Source: Synechococcus sp. KORDI-100 (GTDB lineage Bacteria > Cyanobacteriota > Cyanobacteriia > PCC-6307 > Cyanobiaceae). From it: a stretch of DNA of 64,000 nt. The notes under the pieces were generated by a model that worked only from the letters and a program-made list of their open reading frames with translations, did no database searches and had not been told where the DNA came from. The stretch lies in NCBI RefSeq assembly GCF_000737535.1, contig NZ_CP006269.1:1984001-2048000 (forward strand), written 5' to 3'. Numbering within the stretch: position 1 is the first letter of the stretch; each line of letters starts with the position of its first letter. This document shows, in pieces, positions 42,788 to 52,874 of this stretch. A program made the position numbers and the translations under genes.

Positions 42788-44659
42788 TCAAGCCTCGACA
42801 GTGTTCGGCAGGACACTGGCCTCCAGCATCTGCTTGAGATCATCCCCTTCGATCACCTCCTTCTCAAGGATCTTTTGGGCGATGGTTTCAAGCAAACCAT
42901 GGTTCTGGCGCAGGATCTCAAGAGCATCGTCGTGGGCCTTGTCCACCAGACCACGCACTTCCTTGTCGATCGCCTGAGCGGTGGCATCACTGACGGAGCG
43001 GCGGGGGTTGTTGCCCTGGCCGAGGAAGCGGTTGCCGCCCTGCTTGTCGTAGGCCAACGGGCCCAGGGTGTCACTCATTCCATAGGTCCCCACCATCTGC
43101 TCAGCCAGGTCGGTGGCCCTCTGGAGATCGTTCGCCGCCCCGGTTGTGATCTTGCCGAACACGATCTCCTCAGCGGATCGACCACCCAGCAAGGTGGCGA
43201 TCTGACCCTGAAGCTCCTCCTTGGAATTCAGGAAACGCTCTTCCGTGGGGAGTTGCAGGGTGTAGCCAAGTGCGCTCATCCCCCGAGGGACGATAGAGAT
43301 CTTGGCCACCTTGCTGCCGCCGGGCATGAGATGGCCCACGATCGCGTGGCCCACTTCGTGATATGCAACGACTTTTTTCTCGTCGTCCTGCAGGACGCGA
43401 CTCTTTTTCTCGAGACCCGCCACAACGCGCTCGATCGCCTCGCTCAGATCCTGCTGCTCGACGCTTGTGCGGTGCGCCCGGGCGGCCAGCAATGCGGCTT
43501 CATTGACCAGATTGGCAAGATCAGCTCCTGCGAAGCCGCTGGTGGCCTGGGCAACGCTGTCGAGATCGACGGCGTCAGCGAGTTTCACCTTGCCGGCGTA
43601 GATCTCAAGGATGGTCTTGCGGCCTGAGAGATCTGGACGGTCCACAAGGACCTGACGGTCAAAACGACCCGGGCGCAGCAGGGCCGCATCCAGCACCTCA
43701 GGCTGGTTGGTGGCCGCCAGAACGATCACGGGTTTGTCCTGTGCGGTGAAACCGTCCATCTCGGTGAGCAGCTGGTTGAGGGTCTGCTCCCGCTCGTCAT
43801 TGCCTCCAACGACGCCCATGGAGCCCGAACGGCTCTTGCCGATGGCATCGAGTTCATCGATGAAGATGATGCAGGGCGCCTTTTTCTTCGCTTCTTCGAA
43901 AAGGTCGCGAACGCGAGCAGCACCGGCACCCACGAAGAGTTCAACGAATTCCGATCCGGAGATGATGAAGAACGGCACCTCGGCTTCACCGGCGACGGCC
44001 TTGGACAGCAGGGTCTTGCCGGTGCCGGGAGGGCCAACCAGCAGGACACCTTTCGGGATGCGTGCACCAATTTCCGCGTAGCGCTCTGGCGTTTTGAGAA
44101 AATCCACGATCTCCGTGAGCTCCTGCTTGGCCTCATCAACACCGGCCACATCTGCAAAGGTGACCCTCGACTCTTCATCGGGGACGTAAACCTTGGCTTT
44201 GCTCTTGGTGAAACTCAGAGCTCCCTGAGCACCTCCCCCCATCGATCGGCGAGCGAAGAACTGCAGCACAAGGATGAAGATCAGCGGGGGCACGACCCAG
44301 CTGAGGATCGTGGTGAAGATATTGGGCTTCTTCGGAGGTGCTGCTGCGAACTCAACACCCTTGGTCTCCAGACGCTGGGGCAGATCCATGTCGAAAATCG
44401 GCGTTGTCGCCAGCACCGGAGGCGCTCCTTCCTCAGGCTCAGCCAACTCGTAGCGGATCTGCTCCTGGGTGATGTAGGCGCGCTTGACCGCTCCGTCGTT
44501 CACCTGATCGATGAAGAGCGAGTACGGAACCCGCGGAACCTGCGCCGCAGGATTAGGAATGAAGCTGCTGGCCAGGAGCAGCACTCCGAACCCGATCAGC
44601 ACGAGATTGATGATGCTGAATCGACGGTTCGGGCGATTGTCGTCCTGACGGATCGGCAT
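42788..44659 (-). CDS. ftsH: ATP-dependent zinc metalloprotease FtsH
   Basis: A 623-residue thylakoid or plasma membrane AAA+ protease, from ATG 44659; a 30-residue upstream extension lacks support. Two membrane helices (about 17-38 and 115-135) flank a lumenal/periplasmic domain. The AAA domain has Walker A GPPGTGKT, Walker [12 protein letters not shown] and the second region of homology [20 protein letters not shown]. The zinc site is HEVGH. Cyanobacterial FtsH complexes remove damaged D1 and membrane proteins; which of the four paralogues this is cannot be told by eye. Confidence 0.96.
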   Translation of the reverse strand: MPIRQDDNRPNRRFSIINLVLIGFGVLLLASSFIPNPAAQVPRVPYSLFIDQVNDGAVKRAYITQEQIRYELAEPEEGAPPVLATTPIFDMDLPQRLETKGVEFAAAPPKKPNIFTTILSWVVPPLIFILVLQFFARRSMGGGAQGALSFTKSKAKVYVPDEESRVTFADVAGVDEAKQELTEIVDFLKTPERYAEIGARIPKGVLLVGPPGTGKTLLSKAVAGEAEVPFFIISGSEFVELFVGAGAARVRDLFEEAKKKAPCIIFIDELDAIGKSRSGSMGVVGGNDEREQTLNQLLTEMDGFTAQDKPVIVLAATNQPEVLDAALLRPGRFDRQVLVDRPDLSGRKTILEIYAGKVKLADAVDLDSVAQATSGFAGADLANLVNEAALLAARAHRTSVEQQDLSEAIERVVAGLEKKSRVLQDDEKKVVAYHEVGHAIVGHLMPGGSKVAKISIVPRGMSALGYTLQLPTEERFLNSKEELQGQIATLLGGRSAEEIVFGKITTGAANDLQRATDLAEQMVGTYGMSDTLGPLAYDKQGGNRFLGQGNNPRRSVSDATAQAIDKEVRGLVDKAHDDALEILRQNHGLLETIAQKILEKEVIEGDDLKQMLEASVLPNTVEA

Positions 44660-44735
44660 GGCTGCAGACAGGTATCCGATCACGCTACGAGGGATCTTCA
44701 GCCGACAACGGGTGGGAGAACCGAACGGTCGGTCA

Positions 44736-46007
44736 TCAGCCGAAATCAACGCCGAATGAAGGCATCGAAGGCAACGGACATCCGGGAGGCACGAGACATG
44801 CAGCAGGACCGACGCGGACAGGAGTCTCGAGAAACGGTCTGTCGGTCAGCAGGGAAACAGCACGATCGATATCCGCTGGAGCGTGCCGAAAGGCTTCATT
44901 CCAGTCGTGCTGGCCGTTCATCTCCTCGCAAAGGAACCAGAACCGCGCTCTGAAAGGCTCATAAGTCGAGAACCAACGGGATGGAGACGACAAATCGAAT
45001 CGACCACACAGCAGCAGAACCCGATGAGATGATTCCGGGTTCAAAAACAACTGATAGGCCGCTGATCCGATCGCTGCGAGAACAACATCTGTCCTGATGT
45101 CGAGCAGTCTCTGGTGAAGCCCGATCACACCCAATTCTTCTGGAAAAAGTTGCACATAGTCATGTCGAGTAGGGCTGTTATGGAGTTCAGACTCATTGAT
45201 CCAGCGACGATGATCAGGATGTTTCTGACGACTCAGAACCGCCACTTTGATGTCTCCAGACTGTCGGCTCTGCAAGAAACGTTCTGGCCGCTTGGAGAGA
45301 TTGGTCAACAATCCAGCAGCCAAGGAAGGCTGAAGCCGAATCAGTCGAGAACGAATGCCAGCGGATTGAATCGTTGCCCTCGGCAATCGATGGCTTGACA
45401 GCGCAAAGGAATCCATGCTCCTGATCCAACCGACCAGACTGCTCAACCCCGCTGTCTGGAGAAGCTGAAGAGCCCAGACCGGAAGAGAGAGGCTCGTCAG
45501 AACAGGAATCCTCAGCCTTTGGGCAACAAGCATTAAGGGGAGAAGCTCAATTACAAAATGACCAAAATGCGTCGTGGAGTACTCATTAAATGGACGCACC
45601 GGAACCAGCAATGTCTGCGTCCTGTTGACTTGAGGGATAGGAGGTGAAATATCAGGCCAACATAGATCAAGGAATCCCGAATTATCTGGATCTAATCTGA
45701 AAAATGGCGCCTGCGAATCTTTGCCATAAAAGTGATGCAATTCTCTCCGATCGCGCTGGCACAGCCAGATCCAGTTCCGATATGAATTCAGCGAAAAATT
45801 TTTATCCTCCTGACCACCGAACCAATTCCAACGGAGCACCGTCAAATCGCAGGGATCGCTGAGGGCGATCAGACCATCATTCGTGTGAAGAACACCAGGA
45901 ACCTTCTGCAACCAGACCGGAGCAAGACCGGTGAACTCGGGCACGATCCTCCAGCGCCTTGGCAGGGAGGCCAGCGTGCTGTTGTGGGATTCACTGAGAG
46001 GATTCAA
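44736..46007 (-). CDS. GT61/DUF563-like glycosyltransferase
   Basis: A 423-residue protein without membrane helices. THFGHFVIELLPLMLVAQRL (about 148-167) matches the N-terminal conserved motif of the DUF563/GT61 family. VAVLSRQKHPDHRRWINESE and VVLAAIGSAAYQLFLNPESS fit the later motifs (the family usually has HGAAL in place of IGSAAY). It probably builds surface polysaccharide. Moderate GC drop in the middle hints at a lateral history. The stop lies 76 bases from the ftsH start. Confidence 0.65.
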   Translation of the reverse strand: MNPLSESHNSTLASLPRRWRIVPEFTGLAPVWLQKVPGVLHTNDGLIALSDPCDLTVLRWNWFGGQEDKNFSLNSYRNWIWLCQRDRRELHHFYGKDSQAPFFRLDPDNSGFLDLCWPDISPPIPQVNRTQTLLVPVRPFNEYSTTHFGHFVIELLPLMLVAQRLRIPVLTSLSLPVWALQLLQTAGLSSLVGWIRSMDSFALSSHRLPRATIQSAGIRSRLIRLQPSLAAGLLTNLSKRPERFLQSRQSGDIKVAVLSRQKHPDHRRWINESELHNSPTRHDYVQLFPEELGVIGLHQRLLDIRTDVVLAAIGSAAYQLFLNPESSHRVLLLCGRFDLSSPSRWFSTYEPFRARFWFLCEEMNGQHDWNEAFRHAPADIDRAVSLLTDRPFLETPVRVGPAACLVPPGCPLPSMPSFGVDFG

Positions 46008-46058
46008 GATTGCCTGACGTCACTCATGAGGATCTCAATCTGAGATCCTGCTCGACTC

Positions 46059-46733
46059 ATGTGCGGTCGCTTCTGCCTGGACACGCCTGCGGCTGAACTG
46101 ATCAGCCAGCTCAGGCCATGGCTGGACCATGACGATGCGGATTGGCTCAACCATTACGCAGCCCGATCGCTGATCCGCCCCCAGGAACCGGTGCTGATTC
46201 TGCGTCAGGAGCACGGACGAGCCCGGATCGCCCATGTGCTCTGGGGCCTGATGCCAGGCTGGGTCAAGGACCCAACGCAGGGACCAAGGCCATTCAATGC
46301 CCGTGCGGAAACGCTCTCGGAGAAGGCCAGTTTTCGCGGTCCATGGCGCCATCACCGCTGTCTGATCCCCTGCAGCAGCTATCTCGAAAAAGACCACCGG
46401 ATTCAGCGGCTCGATCAGCAACTTTTCTGGCTGGGCGGGATCTGGGATCGCTGGATCGGGTCCGATGGCAGCGAAGTGGAAACGTGCTGTGTGATCACCA
46501 CCGAGGCCAATCCTCTGGTGCAGCCAGTTCACAACCGCATGCCTGTGATCATTCCCAATGGGCTCGAAGAGGCGTGGCTTGAGCCCGGAGATGCCATGCA
46601 CCGACAGGCGCTTGAGCCCTTGCTGGAACCGGGGGACAGCCAGGGATGGACGCGCACGCTGATCGCCCGTCAGGCAGGGTCAGCATCCAGCCAACAGCTG
46701 GCTCTGGAAGGGATTGCACCGTTCAATCCTTGA
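46059..46733 (+). CDS. SRAP domain protein (YedK/HMCES family)
   Basis: A 224-residue DNA-abasic-site sensor. The invariant MCGR start places catalytic Cys2 at the N-terminus for thiazolidine linkage to abasic DNA. PFNARAETLSEKASFR, the RCLIPCSSYLEKDH segment (homologues have GFYEW around the active Glu) and PVHNRMPVIIP with its catalytic His are present. The altered GFYEW motif is noteworthy, but Glu is retained. It acts at single-stranded DNA damage and fits the nearby lexA as genome maintenance. Confidence 0.9.
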   Translation: MCGRFCLDTPAAELISQLRPWLDHDDADWLNHYAARSLIRPQEPVLILRQEHGRARIAHVLWGLMPGWVKDPTQGPRPFNARAETLSEKASFRGPWRHHRCLIPCSSYLEKDHRIQRLDQQLFWLGGIWDRWIGSDGSEVETCCVITTEANPLVQPVHNRMPVIIPNGLEEAWLEPGDAMHRQALEPLLEPGDSQGWTRTLIARQAGSASSQQLALEGIAPFNP

Positions 46734-46766
46734 CAGGCCTGGTGGATTCCAGACCCTTAAGGAGTT

Positions 46767-47498
46767 GTGTTCAGGTCGCTGCGGGTGATCGAGTCAAGAC
46801 CTCCTCGCCCTCAAAGCAGCGGCCAGTTGAAGCTGCTCCTGTTGCTGACAATGTTGCTTGTGGGTGGACTCGCCTTTCCGTCCCTCATTCGCTACAAATT
46901 TTTGATGTATTCACTCATCGCCCTGCTGTTGACGCAGGTGATGGTGCGTGATGTTGACACCCATGCCTGGGCCAACTTCGTCTATCGATTGCTGGGCGCC
47001 GTTGCCGTCGTTGCCATGTGGCTGTGGCTTCTGACGCCCCTCGATCTGATGTACAGCGGCGTGCCGCTGGCTCTCAGTTGGGGGGTGCTTGTGGCCTGGA
47101 GCATTCGCCGACTGATCATGCAGATCTCGCGAGAACCCGTCATCAATGAGGCGATGCTGATGGGAGCCGTCGCTGGTTATCTACATCTCGGCCTGACAGC
47201 CGCACTGATCATGAGCGCGGTGGAAACAATCGAGCCGGGCAGTTTCGCTCCTCTCGAACTGTCAGCGGAGTACATGATCGGGGGCTCGGTCAATGTGCTC
47301 GCCGTTGGTGATGTGTTCACCCAGATCACGTACTTCGCCTTTGTTTGTCTGACAACGCTGGGATTCGGCGACATCACGCCGATGCTGCCGATGGCACGCA
47401 CAATCAGCGTCGCCACAAGCATCGTTGGACCGCTTTATCTCGCAATCGTTCTGGGGATTTTGATTGGACGTTTCGTCAGCAGCAGCAGCCGCGATTAG
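46767..47498 (+). CDS. Potassium channel-like protein
   Basis: A 243-residue membrane protein with about six hydrophobic segments. Near the C-terminus the pore loop CLTTLGFGDITP (about 192-203) carries a TLGFGD selectivity filter (TxGFGD as in two-helix and MthK-like K+ channels), followed by the inner helix SIVGPLYLAIVLGILIGRFV. The preceding four helices are not a recognised voltage sensor, since no regular Arg array is seen. The start GTG 46767 has AAGGAG only two bases away, so a nearby alternative start is possible. It is convergent with ribD, overlapping by four bases. Confidence 0.82.
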   Translation: MFRSLRVIESRPPRPQSSGQLKLLLLLTMLLVGGLAFPSLIRYKFLMYSLIALLLTQVMVRDVDTHAWANFVYRLLGAVAVVAMWLWLLTPLDLMYSGVPLALSWGVLVAWSIRRLIMQISREPVINEAMLMGAVAGYLHLGLTAALIMSAVETIEPGSFAPLELSAEYMIGGSVNVLAVGDVFTQITYFAFVCLTTLGFGDITPMLPMARTISVATSIVGPLYLAIVLGILIGRFVSSSSRD

Positions 47499-48559
47499 TT
47501 GAGCAGCCGGCCTTGAATCAACCAGTCGCTGTCGAGAGCACGGCAACTGATTGACTCCAGTTCACTGACCTCATCCATCCGCTCAAAGCCAAGGTCGGCC
47601 AGAGGCGTTCGAGCAGCCGCTCCACCGAGCAGCTTGGGTGCCACCACAGCTGCCAATTCCTGAACGCAGCCCTGGCGTAGTGCTGCCGCGGCCAACGTCG
47701 GCCCGCATTCCCACAGCACCCGGTTGCAGCCTCGACGAGCCAGTGCGCGCATCAGGTGCAGCGGATCACACACATCAAGCGGAAGGGGGTCCGCTCCGGG
47801 GGGCAGCTGTCGATCAGATGCTTCCGGTCCGTGGGCCACCAGCGTTGGCGCCACCGTTGCATCCCAGATCTGCGCGTTGGACGGCAGGTCGAGGCTGCGG
47901 CTGAGCACCACGCGCAGAGGCTCCGGTGTTCGTTTCCCGCGGCTGGTCAGAAGAGGATCGTCTTGGCGAACGGTCCCGCCACCCACAATCACGGCATCGC
48001 ATCCGCTCCGCAGCTGATGCACCCAGCGGCGGGACTTGGAACTCGAAATCCACTGACTGGCTCCGCTCGGCAAAGCCGTGCGTCCATCAAGACTCATGGC
48101 CCACTTGAGGACACCCCAGGGGCGACCGGTCGTCACGCGGTGCAGAAAGGTTCGGTTCTGCTCAGCAGCCAGATCCCGCAGAACACCGGTGATGACCTCG
48201 ACACCAGCCGATCTCAAACAGTCAATTCCGGCTCCAGAGACCCTTGGATCCGGATCCTGCAGGGCCACCACCACCCGTTGCACCCCTGCCTGGATCACCG
48301 CTTCGGTGCAAGGCGGAGTACGGCCGTGATGGCAACAGGGCTCGAGCGTGACCACCAAAGTGCCGCCCTTGGCACGTGCACCTGCCTGTACGAGAGCGCC
48401 GACTTCCGCATGGGGATCGCCAGCACGAGCGTGAAATCCCTCGCCGACAAGCTCTCCACGGGCATCCAGCACGACAGCACCCACCTGAGGATTGGGACTG
48501 GTCTGGCCATCCGCAAGGGCCGCCAGCTGCAGGGCCCGACGCATCCAGTGCTCCCACAT
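47495..48559 (-). CDS. ribD: Bifunctional riboflavin biosynthesis protein RibD
   Basis: A 354-residue enzyme starting at ATG 48559, which overlaps the upstream stop (TGATG); a start at 48592 is less likely. The N-terminal deaminase has the zinc site HAE (DPHAEVGAL) and PCCHHGRTPPC. The C-terminal reductase (from about 150) has KWAMSLDGR, VGGGTVRQDDPLLT and ECGPTLAAAAL. It converts the GTP-derived pyrimidine to the ribitylamino-uracil precursor of riboflavin in two steps. Confidence 0.96.
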   Translation of the reverse strand: MWEHWMRRALQLAALADGQTSPNPQVGAVVLDARGELVGEGFHARAGDPHAEVGALVQAGARAKGGTLVVTLEPCCHHGRTPPCTEAVIQAGVQRVVVALQDPDPRVSGAGIDCLRSAGVEVITGVLRDLAAEQNRTFLHRVTTGRPWGVLKWAMSLDGRTALPSGASQWISSSKSRRWVHQLRSGCDAVIVGGGTVRQDDPLLTSRGKRTPEPLRVVLSRSLDLPSNAQIWDATVAPTLVAHGPEASDRQLPPGADPLPLDVCDPLHLMRALARRGCNRVLWECGPTLAAAALRQGCVQELAAVVAPKLLGGAAARTPLADLGFERMDEVSELESISCRALDSDWLIQGRLLN

Positions 48560-49062
48560 CAACTCAACGGCATCTCCTGCAAGGCCCGCCATTCACCGAC
48601 AACAAAAGGCGGAACCGGTAGTTCAGTGAACACTCCTGGCAGAACGAGGCGCAATGGCCTGTTGTTGCTGAGATCGTTGAGCAAGGGATCCAGGGCGAAT
48701 TCAGCTGCAGCCTCACGACCATCACGGGCCAAAGCGGGGTTATCGAGAGTGATATCGGTCAATTCCCATTCGCGGCGTCCCGCCAACACGGCAAGACCTG
48801 TTGGGTGATCGAGCCGCACCTTGCCCGGATAGCCAACGATGCGCAGCACCACAGGTTGACCTGGAGGGCCTTCGCGGTAAGCGACCGCCTGCCAGCTGTC
48901 GTAGTCGAGATCCCGCAGACTCTCAAGACTGCGCACCATCGCCGTACCAGCTTCGTTTTCGTGTTGATGAATCTGCCCCCAGGCCACGGCGGGGGTGAGC
49001 AGCAACATCAGAACAGCAACGAAGCAACTGCAGACCAGACGACGCATGAATCTGTCCATCAA
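48559..49062 (-). CDS. DUF3122 family exported protein
   Basis: A 167-residue protein with a signal peptide (MRRLVCSCFVAVLMLLL, cleavage after AWGQ). QAVAYREGPPGQPVVLRIVG, the LTDITLDNPALARDG stretch and FVVGEWRALQEM fit the cyanobacterial DUF3122 family. It is translationally coupled to ribD by a TGATG overlap. The start may be ATG 49047. The function is unknown; beta-rich and probably periplasmic or lumenal. Confidence 0.78.
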   Translation of the reverse strand: MMDRFMRRLVCSCFVAVLMLLLTPAVAWGQIHQHENEAGTAMVRSLESLRDLDYDSWQAVAYREGPPGQPVVLRIVGYPGKVRLDHPTGLAVLAGRREWELTDITLDNPALARDGREAAAEFALDPLLNDLSNNRPLRLVLPGVFTELPVPPFVVGEWRALQEMPLS

Positions 49063-50131
49063 GGGTCCAGCGTATGCAACAAGTCCCTGTCCGGAGAGGG
49101 AAACCGAATATCTCCTGAGTGGGTACGACCGACTTGTGCGGCTGCATCATCTCTCGACAACACAACCCAAGCTGATGACAGGCGGGTACTTCAAAAGCGT
49201 TCTCGAGCTGACCAGCTTTTGGAGATCACTGGGGTTTGATCTGCATTGTGTCCAGATGACCCCTGGTGAGCTTGAGGGATCAATCCTGGTGGAGCGGGCG
49301 GCTGACCTCACCCTCGTGTCGATGAAGTCCAATCAATCGTTACTGGTGCAGGGACAACGCAATCCGAATTACCTGGCGTTCTGCCTCGAGAACACATCAC
49401 AAACGGACATGCACCGCGTCTGGGGAGACCCAATCCCCCCCTACTCGCTGCATGGGTTTTGCAGAGGACTGACGGAGGCATTTTTTCAGACGACCCCTGG
49501 ATCACACCTATCGATCGGGCTGATTCCCCTTGAACTCTTCAAATCCCTCGAGAAGCTGGATGCCTCCGGCTCATTCATGGAGGCGTTTGAAACCAGCAAT
49601 ACGGCAGTGCTTCCAGGAAAGGAATTCCAACGTATCCGTGCGCTGCTGCAGATCAGGCCACTCCAGCCAAACCAAGCGCCGAATGACCTGAGAATCGATC
49701 TGCTCGAAGCCCAGTTGCTGGACAGTTTCAGTGACGAGCATGGAGTTGATCTTGGGCTGGCGCCGTCACCCCACCGCCACGCCCTGATTCGGGACCTGAT
49801 TCATTTCGCCTTCGAGAACAGCACCTCCGCACTGACTCTCAACCAGGTTTGCCGCAGCATCTTCACCTCCAGCACCACGATCACGGTGAGTTGTCGGGAC
49901 GTGTTCGGTGTCGGTCCGATGAACCTCTTGAAATGGATTCGTTTGCAGCAGGTTCAGTACGTCCTGCAAAGTCCGCGGCGGATGGAGGACATGGGCTGCA
50001 ACTGCATTCAAAAAGTTGCATCCCACTACGGTTTCCGCAGTCGCAATCACTTTGCCAGCGACTACCGCAAAGCATTTGGAGAATCCCCCTTGGACACGAT
50101 GAAGTCCGGACGAATGCTGTCGTCAAGCTGA
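49046..50131 (+). CDS. AraC family transcriptional regulator
   Basis: About 361 residues if started at ATG 49046, but the start is uncertain (GTG 49136 and ATG 49175 are alternatives; the region overlaps the divergent DUF3122 start). The C-terminal 100 residues form the double helix-turn-helix: ALTLNQVCRSIFTSSTTITV, then the second with IQKVASHYGFRSRNHFASDY and KAFGESP, an AraC hallmark. The N-terminal domain does not match a sugar-binding cupin by eye. It may regulate a neighbour such as the DUF3122-ribD pair; the target is unknown. Confidence 0.85.
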   Translation: MNLSIKGPAYATSPCPERETEYLLSGYDRLVRLHHLSTTQPKLMTGGYFKSVLELTSFWRSLGFDLHCVQMTPGELEGSILVERAADLTLVSMKSNQSLLVQGQRNPNYLAFCLENTSQTDMHRVWGDPIPPYSLHGFCRGLTEAFFQTTPGSHLSIGLIPLELFKSLEKLDASGSFMEAFETSNTAVLPGKEFQRIRALLQIRPLQPNQAPNDLRIDLLEAQLLDSFSDEHGVDLGLAPSPHRHALIRDLIHFAFENSTSALTLNQVCRSIFTSSTTITVSCRDVFGVGPMNLLKWIRLQQVQYVLQSPRRMEDMGCNCIQKVASHYGFRSRNHFASDYRKAFGESPLDTMKSGRMLSSS

Positions 50132-50266
50132 ATCGCAGCTCACTGCGGATTCCAAAGCCGCAATGACGTTGCCCGCGACGACCGACTGATCTTCGGTGAG
50201 TTGCCAAAAGACACCCTGCAGCGCACGGCCCCCCAGATCACGATGACAACGCAGGCTGAGCGGCAC
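50123..50266 (-). CDS. Possible 47-residue protein
   Basis: GTG 50266 to TGA 50123, overlapping the GH116 3' end by 29 bases and the AraC stop by nine. The peptide contains GGRALQGVFWQLTEDQSVVA and GNVIAALESAVSC with coding-like codon use, although the first part is read through GH116 sequence in another frame. It could be a real coupled small gene or the remnant of an older GH116 tail. Confidence 0.28.
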   Translation of the reverse strand: MPLSLRCHRDLGGRALQGVFWQLTEDQSVVAGNVIAALESAVSCDSA

Positions 50267-52751
50267 CGGGAATCGTGGCCCAATCGGTCTCCGTGGCCCA
50301 GAGCCCCCAGATCGCCATCGCTCGGAGGTAATGACAAGCCCGAAAGGTCTTCACCGCGGTGATCGCCTCCGGGGTGCGGAACTGCAAACCACCGCTGTAG
50401 ACCTGATCCACCACCGACGAGCAGATCGCTTCGGCGGTGTTCTTATCGCCCATCAACCTGTAGTAGGAAGCAAGGCCGAAGTTGATACCGGTCCACACCT
50501 CCAAAGGATGGGTTCCATCCGGGTCCAGTGGTGTGCCGTCGCGACGCAGACCATTTGCCACTCCGAGACGTCCACCATCAAATCGCTCAAAACAGGCCTC
50601 TTTCACAGCCCCGAGCGTGCTGAGGCTGTTGGCCTCACTCACGACAGGGGGAAGGTTCAACAGACGGGCGTAGAAGTCTCCACACAGCTGGTCAGCCATC
50701 ACCACTGGAGTGCCGCTTTCAGCATCGATCCGGTAGTACTCGCCATTCCATAGCAACGTGTCGAAATTGGATCGCGACTGCTCCAGCCAATGGCTGAAGT
50801 CGTGTTGGTCCTGACTGGTCTCCAGTCCCAGTTCCAACTGCAACCGCTGAGCCATGGCAAGGGCTGCTTCAAGCGCTGCGATCCAGAGTGCACCGCAGTA
50901 GGCGCTGACGCCCTTGAGCGGCCAGTCATCAAAGGTCTGGTCCGGAGCTCCGCCATTGTCTGGCAAGCCATCGTTGTTGACGTCAAAGCGTTTGAGATAG
51001 CGAAGGGCCTGAACCGCGGCCGGCCAACACTCCGCCAGAAAGTTCAGATCCTCTCCGGTGGGAGCAAGCAGGAACGTCCGCCATACCTGAAGCACGTAAT
51101 CACTCGCCAGGTCTTTCCAGAGGTTGCAATCCTGATAAGCGGTGTAATTGGTGGCATCGAACGGCTCCTCATTGGGGGCGCCGAGGTCGTGGGGTGTGGC
51201 TCCTTCCACCTTGCGGTCGGCTTCAACCCGACCGCGTCCCTGGGTGAAATACCAACCGATCGGCCGCTGCGTGGCATCGCTTGCCGGAATCGCGCGCGCG
51301 AAACTGCGCAGCACGGCCTTGTCGAGCTCGGGCCACAGCTGCAACAACGCGAATGATCCATAGAGCCTTACATCAAGGCTCTCGTACCAGGCGTAGTCAA
51401 CACACTCGAGAACGCCGAAGCGACCGACAGGGTCACCAGGTCGAGCAGCCGTCCAGAGACTGCCACCACTGGCAAGGTCATACAGCTCATTGAAGAGAGC
51501 CATCCGCAAATTTTCGGGCAGCTGCCGACGTTCCACGACAGGGGCCTGCCATTGCTCGATCTGCTGGCGCCAGTGTCTCCAGTCCCGCAGCGCTTCAGCA
51601 GCGATGTTGACGGCCTGTCGACCGTCAGCACCGAAAAAGTCCGTGTAGCGCCGCAGGTCCTGAGTGCCTGAGGCAAAGCCGGTGACAGGCAGATCCCAGC
51701 TGATCACCATCGGGATCTCACGACTCTCTCCAGGCGCAAGAGTCACCTTCACGGCGATGGCTGCGCTGGCCTGCTCTCCCGGCCGACTGGCACGGTCGTT
51801 GTCGCTTTCAGGAATTCGCCCTTCCGCGGCGAAGGACTCCCACAACTCAGCACCATCCCCGCTGGGGTCCCAGCGGCTGCAACGCATCACCTGAACAGCC
51901 TCAAGGTTGTCCGGCACTGCCAGGCACCATTGGCCTTCCCCTTCGGCGATCGGGCTGGATTCACGGCCCTCGAGGAGAAGTCCCGTCAATCCAGGCTGAT
52001 CAACAGCACGGTTGCGTTGGCCTTCTCCATTGCCGATCGCCGGGGCGTAGTTGTGCTCCGGGCTGCCGTCGTCGCGGAAATGCACCTCAGCCGAGGCATC
52101 GGTGTTTGTGAACCAGCCCACCATGTTTCGCCAGCTCAACAACAGCGAGAGCTCCAGGGGTTCACTGGTGGGATTGCGCAGTTGCCAGCGAAACACCGCC
52201 AACGGATAACTGGTGCGCTGGTAGTCCCCGGGAAGGATCGGGCTGAAGGCCTCGCAGGTGATCTCCGCGGCGAAAACAGCGCTGTAGTGGTTCCAGCTGA
52301 GCGGATAACGGGCGGCATAACGGCCGGTCTCTACCTCGTCTGTGCTGGCCGGATACCAGGACCAGGCACTCAGCGGATTGGCTTGATCAGGACGGGATGC
52401 ATCCCCATCGGGAGCCGTGGCCAAGGCATGGGCACGACGTATGTCGCCGTTGCGCTCCCAAACCGCGAACTGACAGTCGGGAATCGTTCCATACCAGTGC
52501 TCCCCACCGTCGAGATGCCAGAGGTTGAAATCACCACGGGAACTGCGACCGATGCAGCCTGCACCGAATCCACCGAAGGGCATGCCGTGCCAGGGCCCAT
52601 CATCCAGGTTGCTGGCGTATCGGACCGAATAGGGCTCCTGCCAGCCCAGGCCAAAGGAACGGCTCCAGCTGGCTTCCGGTGCTGTCCAGGGCTGGGAACG
52701 GGGACGACGGCGCAGCAGATTGCGCAGAGCGGACAGACCCAGAGGCGCCAT
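50238..52751 (-). CDS. GH116 family beta-glucosidase/glucosylceramidase-like
   Basis: An 837-residue glycoside hydrolase. The N-terminal GH116 beta domain begins near ARYASNLDDGPWHGMPFGGF, and the C-terminal (alpha/alpha)6 catalytic domain has RFGVLECVDYAWYESLDVRL (nucleophile Glu in LECVDY) and DQTFDDWPLKGVSAYCGALW (acid/base Asp in the DxTFDDW stretch). The end GLQFRTPEAI, FRACHYLRAMAIWGLW is typical. The family contains mammalian GBA2 and bacterial beta-glucosidases. No signal peptide is seen, so it acts in the cytoplasm, perhaps on a glucosyl lipid or compatible solute. Confidence 0.92.
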   Translation of the reverse strand: MAPLGLSALRNLLRRRPRSQPWTAPEASWSRSFGLGWQEPYSVRYASNLDDGPWHGMPFGGFGAGCIGRSSRGDFNLWHLDGGEHWYGTIPDCQFAVWERNGDIRRAHALATAPDGDASRPDQANPLSAWSWYPASTDEVETGRYAARYPLSWNHYSAVFAAEITCEAFSPILPGDYQRTSYPLAVFRWQLRNPTSEPLELSLLLSWRNMVGWFTNTDASAEVHFRDDGSPEHNYAPAIGNGEGQRNRAVDQPGLTGLLLEGRESSPIAEGEGQWCLAVPDNLEAVQVMRCSRWDPSGDGAELWESFAAEGRIPESDNDRASRPGEQASAAIAVKVTLAPGESREIPMVISWDLPVTGFASGTQDLRRYTDFFGADGRQAVNIAAEALRDWRHWRQQIEQWQAPVVERRQLPENLRMALFNELYDLASGGSLWTAARPGDPVGRFGVLECVDYAWYESLDVRLYGSFALLQLWPELDKAVLRSFARAIPASDATQRPIGWYFTQGRGRVEADRKVEGATPHDLGAPNEEPFDATNYTAYQDCNLWKDLASDYVLQVWRTFLLAPTGEDLNFLAECWPAAVQALRYLKRFDVNNDGLPDNGGAPDQTFDDWPLKGVSAYCGALWIAALEAALAMAQRLQLELGLETSQDQHDFSHWLEQSRSNFDTLLWNGEYYRIDAESGTPVVMADQLCGDFYARLLNLPPVVSEANSLSTLGAVKEACFERFDGGRLGVANGLRRDGTPLDPDGTHPLEVWTGINFGLASYYRLMGDKNTAEAICSSVVDQVYSGGLQFRTPEAITAVKTFRACHYLRAMAIWGLWATETDWATIPGAAQPALSS

Positions 52752-52874
52752 GGATCAGCAAACAGTCGCCCCAGACTGCCAGACCTGAACCGATCAGCCA
52801 GCTTTTGGCTGGCTCAATCGCAGGAGAATGCCGGCCTGCAGACACCAGCCCATCGCCTGGGAACAGCTCGGTGC

